Source: Pseudaeromonas sharmana (GTDB lineage: Bacteria > Pseudomonadota > Gammaproteobacteria > Enterobacterales > Aeromonadaceae). Taken from it: a stretch of DNA of 64,000 nt. Under the pieces are notes generated by a model that saw only the letters and a program-made list of their open reading frames with translations, did no database searches and was not told the origin of the DNA. Positions 16,015 through 24,163 of this stretch are shown in pieces. A program made the position numbers and the translations under genes. The stretch's first letter is position 1, and each line of letters opens with the position of its first letter. The stretch is from assembly GCF_042649925.1 (NCBI RefSeq), contig NZ_JBHSAF010000014.1:558001-622000 (forward strand). The letters run 5' to 3'.

Positions 16015-18834
16015 ATGAGTCCCCACATGGTTTCTCCGACGCCGAGTCTCACGATCCAGCAAAGCCCGAATGATCACAAACTTTATGCCTACCATGTGCT
16101 AACCAATCAGTTACGCGTGTTGCTGATTGAAGATCCGCGCTGCGAAAAATCAGCCGCCGCACTGGCGGTCAACGTCGGCCATTTTCAAGATCCGCCACAG
16201 CGGCTGGGGATGGCGCACTTTCTGGAGCACATGCTGTTTCTTGGCACCGAGACCTATCCGGAGCCTGGTGAGTATCAGGCTTTTATTTCACGTCATGGTG
16301 GCAGTAACAATGCCTGGACGGGAACAGAATTCACCAACTACTACTTTGATCTGCAACATCAGGCCTTTGCCGAAGGCTTACACCGTTTCTCGCAGTTTTT
16401 TATCTGTCCGACATTCCAGCCCGAACTGGTCGACAAGGAGCGTAACGCCATCGACTCCGAATATCGGCTGAAATTGACTGATGATGTCAGGCGTAGCTAT
16501 CAGGTGCATAAGGAAACCGTCAATCCGCAGCACCCCTTCTCCAAGTTTTCAGTAGGCAACTGGCAGACTCTCGGCGACCGGGATGGCAGTGATATCCGCG
16601 ATGAACTGCTCGACTTCTATCGCAACCAGTACAGTGCCGAGCGTATGACCCTGGTGATACACTCCGCCCACTCACTGGCCATGCAGTGGCAATGGGTGGA
16701 GCGTTTTTTTTCGGCAATCCCCTACCGGGCCTTGCCATCACCCAATATTGATGTCCCGCTGTATCGGCCACAGGATTTGGCGCTGCGCATCCAGATCCAG
16801 CCCGTGCGCGAGAGCCGCAAACTGGTGGTCACGTTCGCCTTGCCCGGTATAGAACGTTTGTATCGCACCAAACCCCTGACATTTATCAGCCACCTTCTGG
16901 GCTATGAGGGTAAAGGCAGCCTGTTCTCCTGGCTGAGAAACCAGGGCTGGATCAATACGCTCTCGGCCGGCAGCGGCGTTGGCGGAAGTAATTTCAAAGA
17001 TTTTGCCATCAGCTTTGGTCTAACACCGGAAGGGCTACATCATGAAGGCAGCATCGTCGAGATGTTGTTTGCCTACCTGGCCCTCATCCGCGAGCAAGGA
17101 CTTGAGGCATGGCGCTATCAGGAAAAGCGCTCGGTACTGGAGCTGCTCTACCGCTACCAGGAGGGCAGTCGGCCTATTGATAATGTGGCTCATCTGGCGG
17201 TCAACCTGCACCACTATGCTCCTGAACATGCCGTCAACGGTGATTACTTGATGGAGTGGTTCAACCCGGCAGAAACCCTGGCGATGCTCGATCTAATGGT
17301 GCCGGAGAACATGCGCATCCAGCTAGCTGCACCAGGGGTCAGCACCGACAAGAGTGCGCAGTGGTACGGCACCCCCTACAAAGTCGAACCCATAGAGAGC
17401 GTCTGGCTACGTCGCTGGAAAACGCCGGTGTGCCCAAGCGGACTGACGCTGCCGGAGCCGAATCCATTTATTTGTGATCGCCCGATGGCACACCCCGTCG
17501 AGCATGTTCACGCCATCCCGCAGTGTCTGATCGAGCGCAGTGGCATTCGCGTCTGGCATCTGCACGATGCCGAATATCCGGTCCCCAAAGGCTCGCTATA
17601 TATTGCCGTCGATAGCGAGCACGCCGTGCGCTCACCACGGCATATCGCCTTGATGCGCCTGACAGTAGAGCTGCTGATCGATCATCTCAATGAGTTGACC
17701 TATCCGGCCGAAATTGCCGGTTTAAGCTACGACCTCTATGCCCATCAGGGAGGCTACACCTTACAGTTGTCAGGATTTAGCAGCCGTCTGCCGCGGCTAC
17801 TGGAACTGATACTGAAGAATCGCACCTTCGGCCGTGTCGATCCGACCCGGTTTGCCATTATCCGGCAACAGTTGCTGCAAAACTGGCAGAATCAAAACAA
17901 GGGGCGGCCCATCTCGCAGCTCTTTTCCCATCTAACCAGCGTGCTACAACCCAACAACCCGCCAGTCGAGCAGTTAATTCCGCACCTCGAACGGGCGACA
18001 CATCAAGAACTGCCCGAGTTTGTCCGCCAATTGTACAAAGCCGTCCACCTTGAAGTTCTGGCACATGGCGATTGGCTGGAAGAGGATGTGCGCATGATTG
18101 CCGGGCTACTGGAGCGGGAACTGACGCCGCTGAGTTTGCCCAGCCGAGAGACACAGCGCCGACTGATCGATATCGCCGGACATGGCACCCAGATCTGTGA
18201 ACGCAACTGTGTCCATGCCGACTCGGCCGTGCTGGTCTACTACCAGTCACCCCGACCGAGTCCGCAGGACATTGCCTGTTTTACATTGGCCAATCACCTG
18301 CTGTCATCGCCGTTTTTCAATGAACTCCGCACCCGGCAACAACTGGGTTATGTCGTCGGCACCGGCAATTTGCCACTCAACCGCCACCCCGGGCTGATCC
18401 TCTATGTGCAATCCCCGGTGGCAGGTCCAAGGACACTGCTTGATGCAATTGAACTGTTCATCGACGATTTCTATCTGCAGTTGATGGAATTCAATGAACA
18501 GACCTGGCAAGAGAGCAAACAGGGGCTGCTCAACCAGTTGCTGGAAAAAGATGCCAATCAGCGCACCCGAAGCCAGCGGCTCTGGGTCAGCGTCGGCAGC
18601 CGCGACTTTAGCTTTAATCAGCGGGAACGGGTGGCGGAGGCGGTCACCCGGATGAGCCGTGCTGAGCTCATCCGCTTCTTGCGTTCGCTGCGCAGTTCAC
18701 AAGCCGATCGCCTGGTATTGTGCAGTTATGGCGACGCCCATCAGGACTCGGAGCGCATCTGCGAGGGCGAATTCATTACTGACCTGCAGCTATTCCAGAA
18801 CAGCAGGCGCAAATTCAGCAATCTAGGCTCGTGA
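16015..18834 (+). CDS. Pitrilysin/insulinase-family zinc metalloprotease (M16)
   Basis: A 939-residue M16 peptidase. The inverted zinc motif HFLEH (in MAHFLEHMLFLG) is near residue 75, and the third ligand Glu sits in RNAIDSEY about 75 residues later, so the site looks intact. The four-domain layout and length fit pitrilysin (962 in E. coli). Unlike periplasmic pitrilysin, no signal peptide is visible: the N-terminus MSPHMVSPTPSLTIQQ is polar. It is therefore predicted cytoplasmic, degrading short peptides. The start is uncertain; TTG 15967, ATG 15976 and ATG 16027 are alternatives, all without a good ribosome site. It ends 1 base before the convergent vgrG stop. Confidence 0.9.
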   Translation: MSPHMVSPTPSLTIQQSPNDHKLYAYHVLTNQLRVLLIEDPRCEKSAAALAVNVGHFQDPPQRLGMAHFLEHMLFLGTETYPEPGEYQAFISRHGGSNNAWTGTEFTNYYFDLQHQAFAEGLHRFSQFFICPTFQPELVDKERNAIDSEYRLKLTDDVRRSYQVHKETVNPQHPFSKFSVGNWQTLGDRDGSDIRDELLDFYRNQYSAERMTLVIHSAHSLAMQWQWVERFFSAIPYRALPSPNIDVPLYRPQDLALRIQIQPVRESRKLVVTFALPGIERLYRTKPLTFISHLLGYEGKGSLFSWLRNQGWINTLSAGSGVGGSNFKDFAISFGLTPEGLHHEGSIVEMLFAYLALIREQGLEAWRYQEKRSVLELLYRYQEGSRPIDNVAHLAVNLHHYAPEHAVNGDYLMEWFNPAETLAMLDLMVPENMRIQLAAPGVSTDKSAQWYGTPYKVEPIESVWLRRWKTPVCPSGLTLPEPNPFICDRPMAHPVEHVHAIPQCLIERSGIRVWHLHDAEYPVPKGSLYIAVDSEHAVRSPRHIALMRLTVELLIDHLNELTYPAEIAGLSYDLYAHQGGYTLQLSGFSSRLPRLLELILKNRTFGRVDPTRFAIIRQQLLQNWQNQNKGRPISQLFSHLTSVLQPNNPPVEQLIPHLERATHQELPEFVRQLYKAVHLEVLAHGDWLEEDVRMIAGLLERELTPLSLPSRETQRRLIDIAGHGTQICERNCVHADSAVLVYYQSPRPSPQDIACFTLANHLLSSPFFNELRTRQQLGYVVGTGNLPLNRHPGLILYVQSPVAGPRTLLDAIELFIDDFYLQLMEFNEQTWQESKQGLLNQLLEKDANQRTRSQRLWVSVGSRDFSFNQRERVAEAVTRMSRAELIRFLRSLRSSQADRLVLCSYGDAHQDSERICEGEFITDLQLFQNSRRKFSNLGS

Positions 18835-18835
18835 G

Positions 18836-20827
18836 TCAGCACGAGAACAGATAGGGACTCACCGCCAGCACACTGTCTATCTGCTGGCGGATATCGGGTT
18901 GCCATGGCGCTAATGGCGGGATCTCGGGCATCTGGATCCCGTCAGGTGACAAGGGCGGACTCGGTAGCACAGCCGCGTGTGCCCGCTCTTGCCCACCCGA
19001 ATTTAAGCGGATCACCGGTGCAACCAGCGTTATGCCGTCATGGCTGATCCGCAGAAAACTGCGTCCGACTTTCAGAACCAGGCTCTTCCCCGCCTCCAGG
19101 CAGATCTCCCCTGCCGCTTGCAGTTGCAGATCTCCACCACCATTGACAGACACCTCGCGCCCACACTGCAGAACCAGTTGTTGATCGACACGCTGATGCC
19201 AGGCTCCGCCGGTATGCAGATGGCTGTTGCCGTCCACCCGCAGATGGGAATCCCCCGCCACGGCACTCCGGCTGTTGCCCGCAACATGCAGACTGTCATC
19301 TTCAGCAATCTGGCTGAGGCGACGGCGCCCGACAGCCAATTGCAGATCCCGCTCCGCTTTGAGTCTGATCTGTTCCTGCCCCGTCGCATCATCGAAACTG
19401 AGTTCGTTATAACCGTCACTTCGAAGAGAGTGGCTGCGCATTACGGTTCGGCTCTTGTTCTCCGGCAACGGATAGGGAAGCGGATGGGCACCATCGTATA
19501 GACAACCGGTAATCACCGGCCGATCCGCATCGCCATCGAGGAATTGCACCAACACCTCTTGCCCCACCCGAGGTAACGTCAGACTGCCAAACCCTGCCCC
19601 CGCCAGCGGCTGGACCACGCGTAGCCAGCAGGAGCTATGGTCATCGTAGTGGCCATGTTGGTCCCAATAGAACTGCACCTTGATGCGCCCCTGATCGTCA
19701 CAGTAGATCTCCTCTCCTGGCGGCCCGACAACCCGCGCACTCTGTGGTCCGGCAATCACAGGACGGGTTAACGGCGCACTGAGGGCAAGCTGGTCGGCAG
19801 GCACGAAGGTAAAGCGATTGTGGTAGCTGGTCATGCCCTCATGCGGTTCTGCCTCCAATGCCGCCGCCTGCTGAGCTGTGTGCTCGATGCTGAGCAGTTG
19901 CCATGCTCGTTCACCATCACAATGACCCTGCACGGTATAGCTCAACCCGAGACGCATGCTGGCCAGCCCGGAGACACCCTGCAACTGGTTGGTCATCACC
20001 TGCCTAGACTGATGGTAGATGGCACAGCGTTGTTCAGCATGCTGCGGATCCTCAGCCAGACCGGGATAGATGAAGTGCAACCGCGTCGAGTCACAGACAC
20101 CACGCTCCGCCTGCACTGGCGCGGTGGGCTGCAAATAATGGTAGTGTCGCAACCGCGTCAACTCGGTCGGTTGTAGCCAGTGTCGCGTCAAACCAGTGAC
20201 AGACGCAGGATCCTGCCACGCTGCAGGATGGGGGTTGAAGGCCAGGCAGCCCGCATCCTGCAGCACCGACAATGAATTGGTAATCACCAGCGGACGGCGC
20301 GGATGGGTCCAGTCATAATAAAATACACACCCCTCTTCGCTGAGCAGACGCTGTAAAAATGCCAGATCGGTTTCGTGGTATTGCACGCAATATTCCCGCG
20401 GCCGCAGCATGCCGGACAGCACAAAACGTGCAGCGGGTAAATGATGTTCATCCAGCAGGATGCGCACAATCTGCCGGGCATCCTGCTGTTGAAAAATGCG
20501 GCAATTATCGCGCAATGCCAACCGGGCAAGAGGATCCACCACCTCCAGTCGCAAGCGGGCGAGATAGCGCCCCTCAGCAAGACGTTGCAGCGCGCGGATT
20601 TCCCCGCCCAGCTGTCGCTGGATCCGCCCCTGATGATGCATCTCCAGCCAGACTGACTTTCCAAGCCAATCGCTGATATCAGACACCGCTCGAGGGCCGG
20701 CAATTAACCACTCCCAACGCGTCGGCTGAGAAAGTCGCTCACACCCCGACAATGAGAGCAGTTGCCAGGCGTCTGCCGCTTGCCCGTCGACCGTCAAACG
20801 GAATGCTAACCCGGACACTCTGCTCAT
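18836..20827 (-). CDS. vgrG: Type VI secretion spike protein VgrG
   Basis: A 663-residue VgrG. The gp27-like N-terminal part carries VSGLAFRLTVDGQ, the RLLSEEGCVFYYDWTHP segment and EYCVQYHETDLAFLQRLL. The gp5-like OB fold contains GPPGEEIYCDDQGRIKVQF and WLRVVQPLAGAGFG. A beta-helix needle of short repeats follows (VAGNSRSAVAGDSHLRVDGN). The C-terminus after the needle is only a short proline-rich tail, so there is no evolved effector domain. The ATG overlaps the PAAR stop (ATGA). It is the last gene of hcp-PAAR-vgrG and runs tail to tail into the M16 protease. Confidence 0.93.
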   Translation of the reverse strand: MSRVSGLAFRLTVDGQAADAWQLLSLSGCERLSQPTRWEWLIAGPRAVSDISDWLGKSVWLEMHHQGRIQRQLGGEIRALQRLAEGRYLARLRLEVVDPLARLALRDNCRIFQQQDARQIVRILLDEHHLPAARFVLSGMLRPREYCVQYHETDLAFLQRLLSEEGCVFYYDWTHPRRPLVITNSLSVLQDAGCLAFNPHPAAWQDPASVTGLTRHWLQPTELTRLRHYHYLQPTAPVQAERGVCDSTRLHFIYPGLAEDPQHAEQRCAIYHQSRQVMTNQLQGVSGLASMRLGLSYTVQGHCDGERAWQLLSIEHTAQQAAALEAEPHEGMTSYHNRFTFVPADQLALSAPLTRPVIAGPQSARVVGPPGEEIYCDDQGRIKVQFYWDQHGHYDDHSSCWLRVVQPLAGAGFGSLTLPRVGQEVLVQFLDGDADRPVITGCLYDGAHPLPYPLPENKSRTVMRSHSLRSDGYNELSFDDATGQEQIRLKAERDLQLAVGRRRLSQIAEDDSLHVAGNSRSAVAGDSHLRVDGNSHLHTGGAWHQRVDQQLVLQCGREVSVNGGGDLQLQAAGEICLEAGKSLVLKVGRSFLRISHDGITLVAPVIRLNSGGQERAHAAVLPSPPLSPDGIQMPEIPPLAPWQPDIRQQIDSVLAVSPYLFSC

Positions 20828-21108
20828 CCAGCCTCCACATGACCATTTGCCAGCAAGGCGCCGCCACAACTGACCGCACCGCCGGAGACCGCGATCGGCC
20901 GCCCATTGACGAGCACACTCGGCACACCATTTGCAATAATCCTGGCATGCAAAGGGTGTTTATGTTTGCGATGCGCAGCGAGCGCGTCACCCGCCCGGGC
21001 AACGGCAACCCCCATGATCAACACATCCACGCTGCCATCCATAACCCGGGTAGGCGGGTAACCGCTATGACCTAGTCCCCAATCACCTTTCCTGACAACA
21101 GCCGGCAC
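20824..21108 (-). CDS. PAAR-domain T6SS spike tip protein
   Basis: A 94-residue protein consisting only of a PAAR domain: VPAVVRKGDWGLGHSGYPPT, then DVLIMGVAVARAGD, a His-rich loop HRKHKHPLHARII, and NGRPIAVSGGAVSCGG. The His and Cys residues are the expected zinc ligands. The GTG at 21108 is chosen because a strong GGAGG site sits 9 bases upstream and because it follows the hcp stop by 4 bases. Longer frames back to 21180 would overlap hcp. PAAR proteins cap the VgrG trimer and carry effectors; this one has no fused toxin. Confidence 0.88.
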   Translation of the reverse strand: MPAVVRKGDWGLGHSGYPPTRVMDGSVDVLIMGVAVARAGDALAAHRKHKHPLHARIIANGVPSVLVNGRPIAVSGGAVSCGGALLANGHVEAG

Positions 21109-21112
21109 AGGG

Positions 21113-21631
21113 TTACGCCTCCAACGGCGCTCGCCAGTCATCCGCGCCCGAGGTCCCGGCCGCCAGATGCTCCCAGTCAATACGCCGATAGGAGAGTGAT
21201 ACCTGCACTAGCTGGGTAAATTCCACCTTCGAGGGATCCTGGCAATGGGGCATCAGGCATTGAATATCCACGATGGTGGCATCGGTGAGTGCGGTGGTGA
21301 AAAAATGCTCCTGGCGCCCCTCTACCGAGGTACGGAACCAGCGCAGCACCACCTTGGGCAGCATTTCTCCCGCTGCCAGTGCGTTATACAACAAGGGCAC
21401 GGCCTTGTTCAGCGCCACGGTGAAGCGAAACGGCCGATGCGATCGTTGACCTGCTGGTTGCCCTGATTGTGGATCCGTCGGGACGGTAACCGTATGTTCA
21501 AACGCCTGTACCAGCATTTCATCTTCATGGCCCTGCACATAGATGTTACCGACTGAGGCGGCAGAGAAGGCCCCTGCGGTAATGTTGCCCTGGCTCTTGC
21601 CCTGAATCGCGATATAACAAGGTGTTGGCAT
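21113..21631 (-). CDS. hcp: Type VI secretion tube protein Hcp
   Basis: A 172-residue Hcp of the usual length. It begins MPTPCYIAIQGKSQGNIT and contains VGNIYVQGHEDEMLVQAFEHTV, RPFRFTVALNKAVPLLYNALA and LVQVSLSYRRIDWEH, all standard for the hexameric tube subunit. It is the first gene of a three-gene tip cassette with very tight spacing to the PAAR and VgrG genes. No sheath, baseplate, membrane-complex or ClpV genes are in this window, so the main T6SS locus must be elsewhere if the system works. Confidence 0.94.
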   Translation of the reverse strand: MPTPCYIAIQGKSQGNITAGAFSAASVGNIYVQGHEDEMLVQAFEHTVTVPTDPQSGQPAGQRSHRPFRFTVALNKAVPLLYNALAAGEMLPKVVLRWFRTSVEGRQEHFFTTALTDATIVDIQCLMPHCQDPSKVEFTQLVQVSLSYRRIDWEHLAAGTSGADDWRAPLEA

Positions 21632-21782
21632 GTCCTGCTCCTGTCTGTTTGCATGTCAGACCGGATATACATAAACGATGCCAGTTAATAACTATCATGA
21701 TTTCAATGCGTTGTGAAAAATCGTGGCACAATCAAGCCGATCTTTACCCTGGTCCGCGCTAAATAGCACAAGCCGCCAGACA

Positions 21783-21810
21783 ACAAGACCCTTCTGGTGA
21801 AGGGTCTTGT
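21783..21810. terminator. Hairpin downstream of the glycine-zipper gene
   Basis: A perfect 11-bp inverted repeat ACAAGACCCTT/AAGGGTCTTGT with a 6-base loop, between the upstream region of hcp and the stop of the glycine-zipper gene. The T-tract is weak on both strands (TTGTCTGG on the minus strand), so it could also be a regulatory hairpin. Confidence 0.6.
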
Positions 21811-21863
21811 CAGTGTTGCCTATTCTGGATATTGATCTGCCGCCGGGCGGTCATGCCGGGATG

Positions 21864-22385
21864 TTATCTGCGATGGCCACGATGATGGCCCGGTCCCGGA
21901 TGCGGATGATAGTAGTCATTTTCATGATGATGCGGTTTTTGCCATGACGGCTTCCAGGGTTTGTGCGGTGCATGGTGCTCGTCACGCTCCGGATAGTAGT
22001 GACGCTTTCCGGCAGACTTGCCACTATCGCCCGTCTTGGCGCCGAGCACGGCACCCGCCGCGCCACCGATACCGGCCCCCAGCAACTGTCCATTTTCCCC
22101 GCCTACCTGCTGGCCTAATGCGGCACCACTCAAGGCGCCGATAGCGCCCCCTAAGGCCGCTTCGTTGCGGCGGCCATGCTTGGTCGTTGCGGCACTACCA
22201 ACCGCACCACCGATGGCTGCGCCCGCCAACGCCCCCGTCTGGCCACCCATCTGTTGTCCGATAATGGTCCCGGCAACCCCCGCCGCTGCGCCCCCCAAGG
22301 CCGTATTCAAGTCCTGGCTCGCCAATGCCGGCATCGCGATCACTCCGGCGATCAACAACCAGGTTTTTCCTATCCTGTTCGGCAT
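21864..22385 (-). CDS. Glycine-zipper envelope protein with histidine-rich tail
   Basis: A 173-residue secreted protein. The ATG at 22385 has a GGAG site and yields a clear signal peptide (MPNRIGKTWLLIAGVIAMP, cleaved after ALA). It is followed by about 100 residues of glycine-zipper repeats (GGAAAGVAGTIIGQQMGG, GGAIGALSGAALGQQVGG) of the kind that insert or pack in the outer membrane. The last 48 residues hold 12 histidines plus Trp, Tyr and Pro, a possible metal-binding tail. The frame upstream to 22577 lacks coding character. Function unknown; membrane stress or metal handling is speculative. Confidence 0.8.
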   Translation of the reverse strand: MPNRIGKTWLLIAGVIAMPALASQDLNTALGGAAAGVAGTIIGQQMGGQTGALAGAAIGGAVGSAATTKHGRRNEAALGGAIGALSGAALGQQVGGENGQLLGAGIGGAAGAVLGAKTGDSGKSAGKRHYYPERDEHHAPHKPWKPSWQKPHHHENDYYHPHPGPGHHRGHRR

Positions 22386-22609
22386 GATGTTGTGCTCCGT
22401 TAAATGGGATTTTTCCCGTCTCAACCGCAATCTAGCATGCGCATTGGTACTGAATAGTGGAATCGACAAGCGGTTTAGCCGGCGTTTAAAATCCTGCGCA
22501 GCACAATAGCTACCAGACAAAAATATGCTCGCCATGCGGAGCCTGACACGCTTTAAATGGCGCCACTCCGTATACACTGGTTGCTCCGGTTGACCTCTAT
22601 TCTGGCCGC

Positions 22610-24163
22610 ATGATGATTAACAGCCGCCTCTCCATCGTTTGGCGTAACCGCTGGCAACTGTTACTGCTTTTTTTACTGCCTTTTCTGCTGAGCAGTCTGC
22701 TGTTACCAGCTCTGACGCGTTTGGCCGTGAGTTTCGACCTCAACAGAAAAATGAGTATGCTGGTTGAGAATTTCCACGCCCGACGCGCAGAGCTGACGCA
22801 GAGTGCCCGTATGCTGTTGCCGCGGCTGCATTACGATTGCAGCGGTGGAGATATCCGCCTGCTGCGCTCACCGGAGAGTCATAACCTCTATATTCGCGTC
22901 ATCGGTATCATGGGCAAGGATGGCAGTCGCTGCTCGTCAATTGGCCAGTCGTTATTTCCTCCGCTGCTTACCCAGCATCAACTCAGCGACGGCTTTCATA
23001 TCACCACCACGGCCGCCGAATTTGATAGCCGTCAGGAGCTGGTGGTACTGCATAATCAGGACGGGAATCTGGTCTACTGGGTTTTGAATGGTGGTTGGTC
23101 CATGTCCATGCTGGCCAATGGAGACCGCACTCTGTTTCATGGCGTGATACACCATCTCGCATCCGGGCTGCACTCTCAGTTTGGCGATGCCAGCATCGAA
23201 CGGGAACCCCATGCGCAGCGCCTGCGTTTTGAAGATCAACAGACCGGGGTCAGTATCGAACTCTGGGCTGGCGAACGGCTAATGAGACAGTGGCAGCAGC
23301 GTCTGTTCGAGTGGATCTTGCCATTGTCGCTGCTTTGTGGGCTGGGACTGGCGACACTGTACTGGCATTGGCGCAAACTGGCATACGCGATGCCACAGCG
23401 ACTAAAAAAAGCCCTGCAACGCAGAGAGTTTACCCCTTACTACCAACCCATAGTCGATGCGGCAAAGCAGCAGGTCGTCGGTTACGAAGTGCTCATTCGC
23501 TGGCGGGAAAAGGGGCGTAAATGGGTTTCACCGTCTGAGTTCATCGATGCAGCGGAAGACAGCCAACTGATCATTCCGATCACCGAGCAGCTAATGGAGC
23601 AGGTATTGCAGGACCTGCCGTTACTCCCCCCCAAAACCTGGGTCAGCATCAATATCTCCGCCATTCATGTTGAAGGGGTTTTTCTTGAGACACTGCTGGC
23701 ACGACTCCATTGGCCGCAACCGGAGCGCATCTGTTTTGAGCTGACAGAACGCAAACCGATACAGGATTTCAAGCAGGCGCTGCTACACCTCAGCGCGCTG
23801 ATGGCGCGGGGATATGACTTCAAACTGGATGACTTTGGTACTGGATACGGTGGATTTGCCTATCTGCAACGCTTGAATATCCAGCAGATCAAGATTGACA
23901 AGATGTTTGTCGATCACCTGACCGAAGAGGGCTCGCAAACACTGCTGCATGGCATCATCTCGTTTGGTCATCAAACCACAATGCAGATGATCGCTGAAGG
24001 CGTCGAAAGCCCCGAGCAGGTCAGGCTGCTCGGGGAACTCGGAGTCCACCTGATACAGGGCTATGTCTTCGCCAGACCCATGCCCATAAATGAACTGCTA
24101 AAATGGCAACTGCCCAACAGCACGAACGTTGCGCACCCTCGTTCGTCAGTCACGCGCGGGTAG
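22610..24163 (+). CDS. Cyclic-di-GMP phosphodiesterase, CSS-motif sensor plus EAL domain
   Basis: A 517-residue membrane protein. A transmembrane helix at about 15-38 is followed by a periplasmic domain with the conserved Cys-Ser-Ser (SRCSSIGQSLFPP), which places it in the CSS-motif family. A second helix at about 234-254 leads to a cytoplasmic EAL domain. Catalytic motifs are present: EVLIRW (EAL variant), NISAIHV, FELTERKP, KLDDFGTGYGG, IKIDKMFV, IAEGVES and QGYVFARP, so it should hydrolyse c-di-GMP to pGpG. In CSS proteins the periplasmic cysteines respond to disulfide formation and DsbA/DsbB. Its last 18 bases overlap the convergent chemoreceptor gene. Confidence 0.9.
   Translation: MMINSRLSIVWRNRWQLLLLFLLPFLLSSLLLPALTRLAVSFDLNRKMSMLVENFHARRAELTQSARMLLPRLHYDCSGGDIRLLRSPESHNLYIRVIGIMGKDGSRCSSIGQSLFPPLLTQHQLSDGFHITTTAAEFDSRQELVVLHNQDGNLVYWVLNGGWSMSMLANGDRTLFHGVIHHLASGLHSQFGDASIEREPHAQRLRFEDQQTGVSIELWAGERLMRQWQQRLFEWILPLSLLCGLGLATLYWHWRKLAYAMPQRLKKALQRREFTPYYQPIVDAAKQQVVGYEVLIRWREKGRKWVSPSEFIDAAEDSQLIIPITEQLMEQVLQDLPLLPPKTWVSINISAIHVEGVFLETLLARLHWPQPERICFELTERKPIQDFKQALLHLSALMARGYDFKLDDFGTGYGGFAYLQRLNIQQIKIDKMFVDHLTEEGSQTLLHGIISFGHQTTMQMIAEGVESPEQVRLLGELGVHLIQGYVFARPMPINELLKWQLPNSTNVAHPRSSVTRG

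Noticed and set aside
22018..22509. 163-codon Ala/Pro-rich frame antisense to the glycine-zipper gene
   Set aside because: Its repeats are the mirror image of the glycine-zipper codons; the signal peptide and ribosome site support the minus-strand gene.
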